From NCBI RefSeq assembly GCF_028748185.1, contig NZ_CP118164.1, forward strand, positions 2,976,001 to 3,040,000: a stretch of 64,000 bases of DNA. The letters are read 5' to 3'. This document shows, one piece after another, positions 59,971 to 64,000 of this stretch. The DNA is from Bremerella sp. P1 (GTDB lineage: Bacteria > Planctomycetota > Planctomycetia > Pirellulales > Pirellulaceae). Positions within the stretch are counted from its first letter, which is position 1; each line of letters starts with the position of its first letter. The notes beneath the pieces were generated by a model that worked only from the letters and a program-made list of their open reading frames with translations, was not told where the DNA came from and did not search any database. Position numbers and translations under genes: made by a program.

Positions 59971-61392
59971 CTATTGATTCGAGGCGGTCTGGGGCGTGAT
60001 GGGAACGGCTGGGAATTGCTTCAGTTGCTTGCCTGTTTCCAGGTCGTGCAGGAGCACTTCGCCGTCAAATCCAACTGATGCAATTCGTTTGTTGTCGGGG
60101 GAGATACTGATCGAATAAACCGCATGTAGCGGCGCCCCCATCGGGCCTTCGAGTTCCAGCACTTTCTTTCCGTCGGCAACGGTAAAGACATGGATGTGTC
60201 CGGTTCCATCAAAGCTGCTGCATGCGACCGCTTTCGCGGCATCGGAAGTGAAGGCAACGTCGTAGATCCGACCGGGCATTTCCGGAAAGTCTTTGATCTT
60301 ATTAAAGTCGTCGCCAATCTTGCGGGCTTTCTCACGGAATAAGCGATAGATCTTAGGAACGCCGTCCGCACCGCCGATCAGCACCTGGTCTTCGTTCGGG
60401 CGACGGGCAACCGCGTTGATGCCCCCCTTCAAGGCGCCAGGGGTGATGCTGGTAACGTTATCAACAAAACGTTGGGTCTTCACTTCGTACAACTTCACGG
60501 CCATGTCGCGACTGACCGAAACGAGATGGCTGCCGTCTTTCGAGAAGACCGTATCCAAGGCCCAGTCTCCGTGAGCACCATTGAAGAAGACTTGTTGGCC
60601 GCTCGTCGCGTCGAAGCCGCGTACGGAATTGTCTCCGCAACCAATGGCAATCAAGCTGCCGTCTGGGGACCAGCTCGCGCCGTAGACGTTGTCGTACGAA
60701 ACGGGTATCGAGTAAGCTAACTTTCGATCGGCCACATTCCAGACTTGGAGCTCACCCAGTCGACCAGGCGAACCGCCGGCAACCGCCAGCAGTTTTCCAT
60801 CAGGGGAAAACGCAAGCGATTCGATCCGTTCCGACATACCAACCAGTCGGCCGGCGATGCCGCTGCCGTCTGCGTTCTGCAGCAGCACTTCGTGATAACC
60901 AGAAACCGCGAGAAGCTGGCCATCGGGCGAGAAGGTCACGCTGGTAAGCACCGGCGGACGGACGTAAGTCGGAGGGTGCTCGGCGTCATACTTATCCTTC
61001 GCCGAATCTGGCGTATCGTCTTTGGCTCCCTGAAGGATCCAGGTCAGGATGATCTTCTGGTCTGCTTCCGATAGTGGCGGCTTACCTTTGGGCATCTCCG
61101 CTTTGCCATCGACCGGTGTGATGAGTTCCACCAGGTAGCTTGCCGCGGGGTCGACGGCCACGATGGCTTCGGAGCCTGATTCCCCACCGGTCAGCAATGA
61201 CTGGTGATCGGTCATCAGATAATCGCCTCCCCGTTTTGCCGGTTGGTGACATCCCTGGCAATTGCCTTGCAGGATGGGGCGTACGTCGCGGTAGTAGCTG
61301 ACTTGGTCAGCCGATTCAGGAGTGGCATCTTCCGCCATTGCCATCGCAGGAGACGCGATCAGAATGACCAGCCATATACGCAAAGCAGGCAT
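59971..61392 (-). CDS. Secreted cytochrome-WD40 protein
   Basis: 473 residues. Signal peptide (RIWLVILIASPAMAMAE), a c-type-cytochrome-like domain with CQGCH near 47, then WD40 blades from about 150 (VTFSPDGQLLAVSGYHE, LAFSPDGKLLAVAGGSP, ASWSPDGSLIAIGCGDN). The beta-propeller gives an interaction platform. It lies just upstream of the PSCyt gene on the same strand, with a 36-bp gap, so probably co-transcribed. Confidence 0.85.
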   Translation of the reverse strand: MPALRIWLVILIASPAMAMAEDATPESADQVSYYRDVRPILQGNCQGCHQPAKRGGDYLMTDHQSLLTGGESGSEAIVAVDPAASYLVELITPVDGKAEMPKGKPPLSEADQKIILTWILQGAKDDTPDSAKDKYDAEHPPTYVRPPVLTSVTFSPDGQLLAVSGYHEVLLQNADGSGIAGRLVGMSERIESLAFSPDGKLLAVAGGSPGRLGELQVWNVADRKLAYSIPVSYDNVYGASWSPDGSLIAIGCGDNSVRGFDATSGQQVFFNGAHGDWALDTVFSKDGSHLVSVSRDMAVKLYEVKTQRFVDNVTSITPGALKGGINAVARRPNEDQVLIGGADGVPKIYRLFREKARKIGDDFNKIKDFPEMPGRIYDVAFTSDAAKAVACSSFDGTGHIHVFTVADGKKVLELEGPMGAPLHAVYSISISPDNKRIASVGFDGEVLLHDLETGKQLKQFPAVPITPQTASNQ

Positions 61393-61644
61393 GTAGCACC
61401 TGGAAGGTTTCTCGGTGAGGATCAGTCGGGAAAAGGAAGGATCGACGACAAGGGTTTGTCGGGAAGGGAAAAGGCCGTTGCGCTCGGCTAACGACCTCGT
61501 TTCAAGTGTAATGGAACGTTTGCCCGATTTGCAAGTTTATTTGCCTGGAAGCTGGTCGGCAGGCGTCGCTTCGCGCCCACGCCTGGGGGCGCTAGACTGG
61601 ACAATGTAATTCCGTGAGACGACGTAGGTTCGAGGTAGTTGAAA

Positions 61645-62304
61645 ATGGCGAAAGTTGTGGCGGTCGTTTCTGGTGGTATGGATTCGGCAACGCTTCTGTA
61701 TCACATGCTGGACGCAGGGCACGAGTGTTGGGCCATTTCGGTCGACTACGGTCAGCGACACGTCAAAGAACTCGACTTTGCCCGGCAACTATGCGAAGGG
61801 GTGAACGTTCCGCACCAGGTCGCGGATCTGTCGGCGATCAACCCGATTTTCGGTAACAACAGCCTCTCAGGTCGGGAGATGGAGGTGCCTGAGGGGCATT
61901 ACGCGGAAGAAAGCATGAAGCAGACGGTCGTTCCGAACCGGAATATGATCCTGCTTTCGGTCGCGATTGCCTGGGCCGCGAGCAACAAATGTGCGGCGGT
62001 CGCCTATGGGGCCCATAGTGGTGATCATGCCATATATCCCGATTGCCGTCCCGAATTTGCCGACGCGATGGATGCAGCGGCTCGATTGTGTGATTGGAAT
62101 CCGATCGAGCTGTGGCGGCCTTTTGTCCACATGGATAAGGGAGAGATCGCCAAGCAGGGTGTCGAGCTTGGGGTTCCCTATGAAAAGACGTGGACCTGCT
62201 ACAAGGGGCTCGAAAAGCACTGTGGGAAGTGTGGGGCCTGCGTCGAACGCAAAGAGGCGTTCGCATCCAACAATCTAATCGACCCAACCGATTACGCTGA
62301 TTAG
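61645..62304 (+). CDS. queC: 7-cyano-7-deazaguanine synthase
   Basis: Converts 7-carboxy-7-deazaguanine to preQ0 with ATP and ammonia in queuosine biosynthesis. 219 residues from ATG 61645 (GAGGT upstream; a TTG six bases earlier is possible). PP-loop SGGMDS at 9-14, NRNMILLS in the middle, and the zinc-binding Cys cluster in CYKGLEKHCGKCGACVERK near 185-199. Full-length and clear. Confidence 0.95.
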   Translation: MAKVVAVVSGGMDSATLLYHMLDAGHECWAISVDYGQRHVKELDFARQLCEGVNVPHQVADLSAINPIFGNNSLSGREMEVPEGHYAEESMKQTVVPNRNMILLSVAIAWAASNKCAAVAYGAHSGDHAIYPDCRPEFADAMDAAARLCDWNPIELWRPFVHMDKGEIAKQGVELGVPYEKTWTCYKGLEKHCGKCGACVERKEAFASNNLIDPTDYAD

Positions 62305-62698
62305 GGATAGCTGACTAGGCGTTCAGTTCTCAGAAAACTTGGCAACTGCTAGCTGTTGGCGTCGATAACTCCTGTGAACGTCAAGTCGCACGAATCACTC
62401 GTCCAGGGGGTGCGTGCCAAATTGGGGGATTGGCGCAAGACTTGCGGTTAGACAATATTTAAACCAGATTGCCTATTTATCCCTGGTATCGAAGATTCCC
62501 AGCGTACATTTGGGTACATTCCCACCACCGTAATGACGTCGTATCGCAGCGAATGGCCGGCAATGAGAAGGTTTTGGGGTTCTACTGATTAGTTGCACTT
62601 GGCTGAAATCAATGGCCGAGAGCCCCCAAACTGGTCGAAGTCGTCCTATATCGAAGTTCTGATCGGTCATTACCTACCCCCTAACGGGCCCACCACGA
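62305..62698. other. Intergenic region, no gene seen
   Basis: About 390 bp between queC and the phosphopantetheinyl transferase. No ribosome-site-supported frame found; presumably holds the promoter of the downstream biosynthetic locus. Confidence 0.5.
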
Positions 62699-63463
62699 AT
62701 GATTCAACTTTCCACGAAGCCGTTTCCACTGCCGCGTCCGATGCGACAGTTGGAGATCGCTCAAACGGAACTGCACCTGTGGCGGATTTCGCTTGAGGAA
62801 GGCCTGTCGGGCGTCGATCAATTGCACAAGCAGCTTTCTGAAGCCGAGCAGGTGCGGGCCTCGAAGTTCTTTCGCGAAAACCAAGCTCAGCAGTACGTCG
62901 TGTTTCATGCGGCCCTGCGGGACATTCTGGCCCGATACTTGGATGTCGAACCATCCGAAATCACTTACGAGACTGGCGAATTTGGTAAACCGAACATCAT
63001 TCGCGGCCAGGCGGGTCAGCTGAGCTTCAATCTGACGCATTCGGGCGAACTGGCCGTCGTGGCGGTTTCGATGGGGATGGAAGTCGGCGTCGATATCGAG
63101 CGGATTCGCAAAGTTCGCAGCTTCGCTAGCATGCTTGAACGTTGTCTGTCGGACGCTGAGCGTAAGGACCTTTGTGCCTACCAGGAAACGGATCGATTCC
63201 ACCAGTTTCTGCGGTTCTGGACCCATAAAGAGGCCTACTTAAAGACCATCGGGGTCGGCCTGCGAGCTCCGCTGGATCGTGTGACGCTCGATCTTCAGGC
63301 GCCTGAGTCCCGTAAGGTCGTGAACCATTTCGATGTCTTTCCACAATCTCCGCAGGTTCGTCTGATGGAGCTGGCACCGTGTGAAGGGTTTGTCGGGGCT
63401 GTCGGTTCCACTCACGAAGACTCGCCAGAGATCAAAACGTTCGGTTGGGTCAGTGGTCGATAA
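62699..63463 (+). CDS. 4'-phosphopantetheinyl transferase, Sfp-type
   Basis: 254 residues. Attaches the phosphopantetheine arm to carrier proteins. Motifs: GQLSFNLTHSGELAVVA, the magnesium-binding GVDIERIRK (near 129) and FWTHKEAYLKTIGVGL (near 174), the hallmarks of the Sfp family. The acyl carrier protein gene follows, so it probably activates that protein and the ketosynthase-linked carriers. Confidence 0.93.
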   Translation: MIQLSTKPFPLPRPMRQLEIAQTELHLWRISLEEGLSGVDQLHKQLSEAEQVRASKFFRENQAQQYVVFHAALRDILARYLDVEPSEITYETGEFGKPNIIRGQAGQLSFNLTHSGELAVVAVSMGMEVGVDIERIRKVRSFASMLERCLSDAERKDLCAYQETDRFHQFLRFWTHKEAYLKTIGVGLRAPLDRVTLDLQAPESRKVVNHFDVFPQSPQVRLMELAPCEGFVGAVGSTHEDSPEIKTFGWVSGR

Positions 63464-63512
63464 GTCGGTTAATGGGTAAACTGGTGTGTTACCCTTAGCC
63501 ACGAGGTGCTCA

Positions 63513-63788
63513 ATGACAGCCGAGCCATCCGGACCTTCCGGCGATGCGCCTAAGTCCGCGGAAGAAATCCAAGACTGGATTATCGATTATCTTGCCAAAG
63601 AGTTGGACACGAACCCCAACTCTATTGATCCTAGCGCCACTTTCGATTCCTTCGCCCTCGATTCGGCCACGGCCATCGGGATGACCGGCGATATGGAAAA
63701 CTGGCTTGGGAAACGGATTGATCCCACGATCGTTTACGATTACCCCACGATCGAAGAGTTCTCTAGCTATCTGGCGGGCGAGAAGTAA
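63513..63788 (+). CDS. Acyl carrier protein
   Basis: 91 residues from ATG 63513 (GAGGTG upstream). The DSATAIGM motif carries S51, the phosphopantetheine site, after SATFDSFALD. Acidic helical protein. Located between an Sfp-type transferase and a polyketide-type ketosynthase, so dedicated to a PKS or fatty-acid-like pathway. Confidence 0.9.
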   Translation: MTAEPSGPSGDAPKSAEEIQDWIIDYLAKELDTNPNSIDPSATFDSFALDSATAIGMTGDMENWLGKRIDPTIVYDYPTIEEFSSYLAGEK

Positions 63789-63845
63789 GCCCTCGATCGC
63801 CCGAAGTGTGCCTGGTTTCATTCACCTGCGACGGAAGCCTTTTCG

Positions 63846-64000
63846 ATGCAGCCAAAACATGAACCGATTGCCGTTATCGGGATCGGTTGTCGTTTGCCCG
63901 GGGCCGATAGCCCGGAAGCTTTCTGGAACTTGCTGATCGAAGGTCGCGACGCCATTGGCGAAGTACCGCCCGACCGCTGGGACGTCGACCGACTCTACGA
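63846..64000 (+). CDS. Polyketide-synthase-like ketosynthase, N-terminal start only
   Basis: ATG 63846 begins [20 protein letters not shown] and continues [20 protein letters not shown], then DRWDVDRLY, the canonical start of a beta-ketoacyl synthase domain of modular type I PKS. The rest lies beyond the window. It probably forms a biosynthetic cluster with the carrier protein and transferase. Confidence 0.85.
   Translation, partial: MQPKHEPIAVIGIGCRLPGADSPEAFWNLLIEGRDAIGEVPPDRWDVDRLY

Noticed and set aside
1-64000. CRISPR arrays and insertion sequences
   Set aside because: No regularly spaced repeats or transposase genes with inverted ends were seen.

Overview
The window is a piece of a planctomycete chromosome, probably Pirellulaceae-like, carrying one complete-looking integrated temperate phage. 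The host assignment rests on the 1099-residue secreted protein with Ig-like, cytochrome-like, PSCyt2/DUF1549 and PSD1/DUF1553 regions and on the cytochrome-plus-WD40 protein beside it. Both architectures are typical of Planctomycetes. Genus and species cannot be read from the sequence alone.

Host left flank (1-2801): the N-terminal 561 codons of dnaE on the minus strand, an FHA-domain protein, and a tRNA-Arg(TCG) gene. Host right flank (54178-64000): the original tRNA terminator, a small membrane protein, an ABC transporter pair, the two PSCyt-type genes, queC, and the start of a carrier-protein biosynthetic locus (phosphopantetheinyl transferase, acyl carrier protein, beginning of a polyketide-synthase-like ketosynthase).

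Prophage (2802-54177, about 51.3 kb): bounded by a 48-bp direct repeat that is the 3' part of tRNA-Arg. The tRNA stays whole at the left end, and only its 3' part is repeated at the right end. A tyrosine integrase lies next to attL, and GTGTGTACA-type arm sites lie inside both ends. Rightward early genes (about 4.0-14.0 kb) encode an HTH regulator, a RecB/Cas4-like nuclease with an apparently permuted domain, a Sak4-like recombination ATPase, an SSB-like protein, an AEP primase-DnaB helicase fusion, two PD-(D/E)XK-type nucleases and small zinc-ribbon proteins. They meet the leftward operon at back-to-back terminators near 14.0 kb. The leftward late operon (45.8 down to 14.0 kb) begins at a sigma70-like promoter and an unusual tRNA. 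It then carries terL, portal, scaffold, major capsid, decoration and tail genes, a 1.4-kaa tail tube or nozzle protein, a fibre, large ejection proteins and an exported cysteine peptidase. No tape-measure, tube or sheath gene was seen, so a short-tailed (podovirus-like) virion is inferred. A second leftward block (50.3 to 45.8 kb) is made of tiny genes plus a PAPS-reductase-family gene. The right arm (51.6-54.1 kb) is rightward: ArdA with a zinc-knuckle insertion, small genes, a serine recombinase and a membrane protein behind a structured leader.

The most notable unexplained structure is a 17-18-bp motif, consensus TTCTCACTASTTGANAA, at about 14 sites inside the prophage. At several sites it fills the gap between -35 and -10 boxes; elsewhere it lies with no promoter, even inside genes. 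This looks like a phage-wide repressor/operator (stoperator-like) system. Three related HNH genes sit at gene junctions, and the intergenic region 50.34-51.60 kb acts as a regulatory hub with two outward promoters and a perfect TetR-type palindrome.

Starts were chosen by Shine-Dalgarno spacing and by stop/start overlap, and many differ from the longest open frame. No similarity search was run; family names come from recognised motifs.
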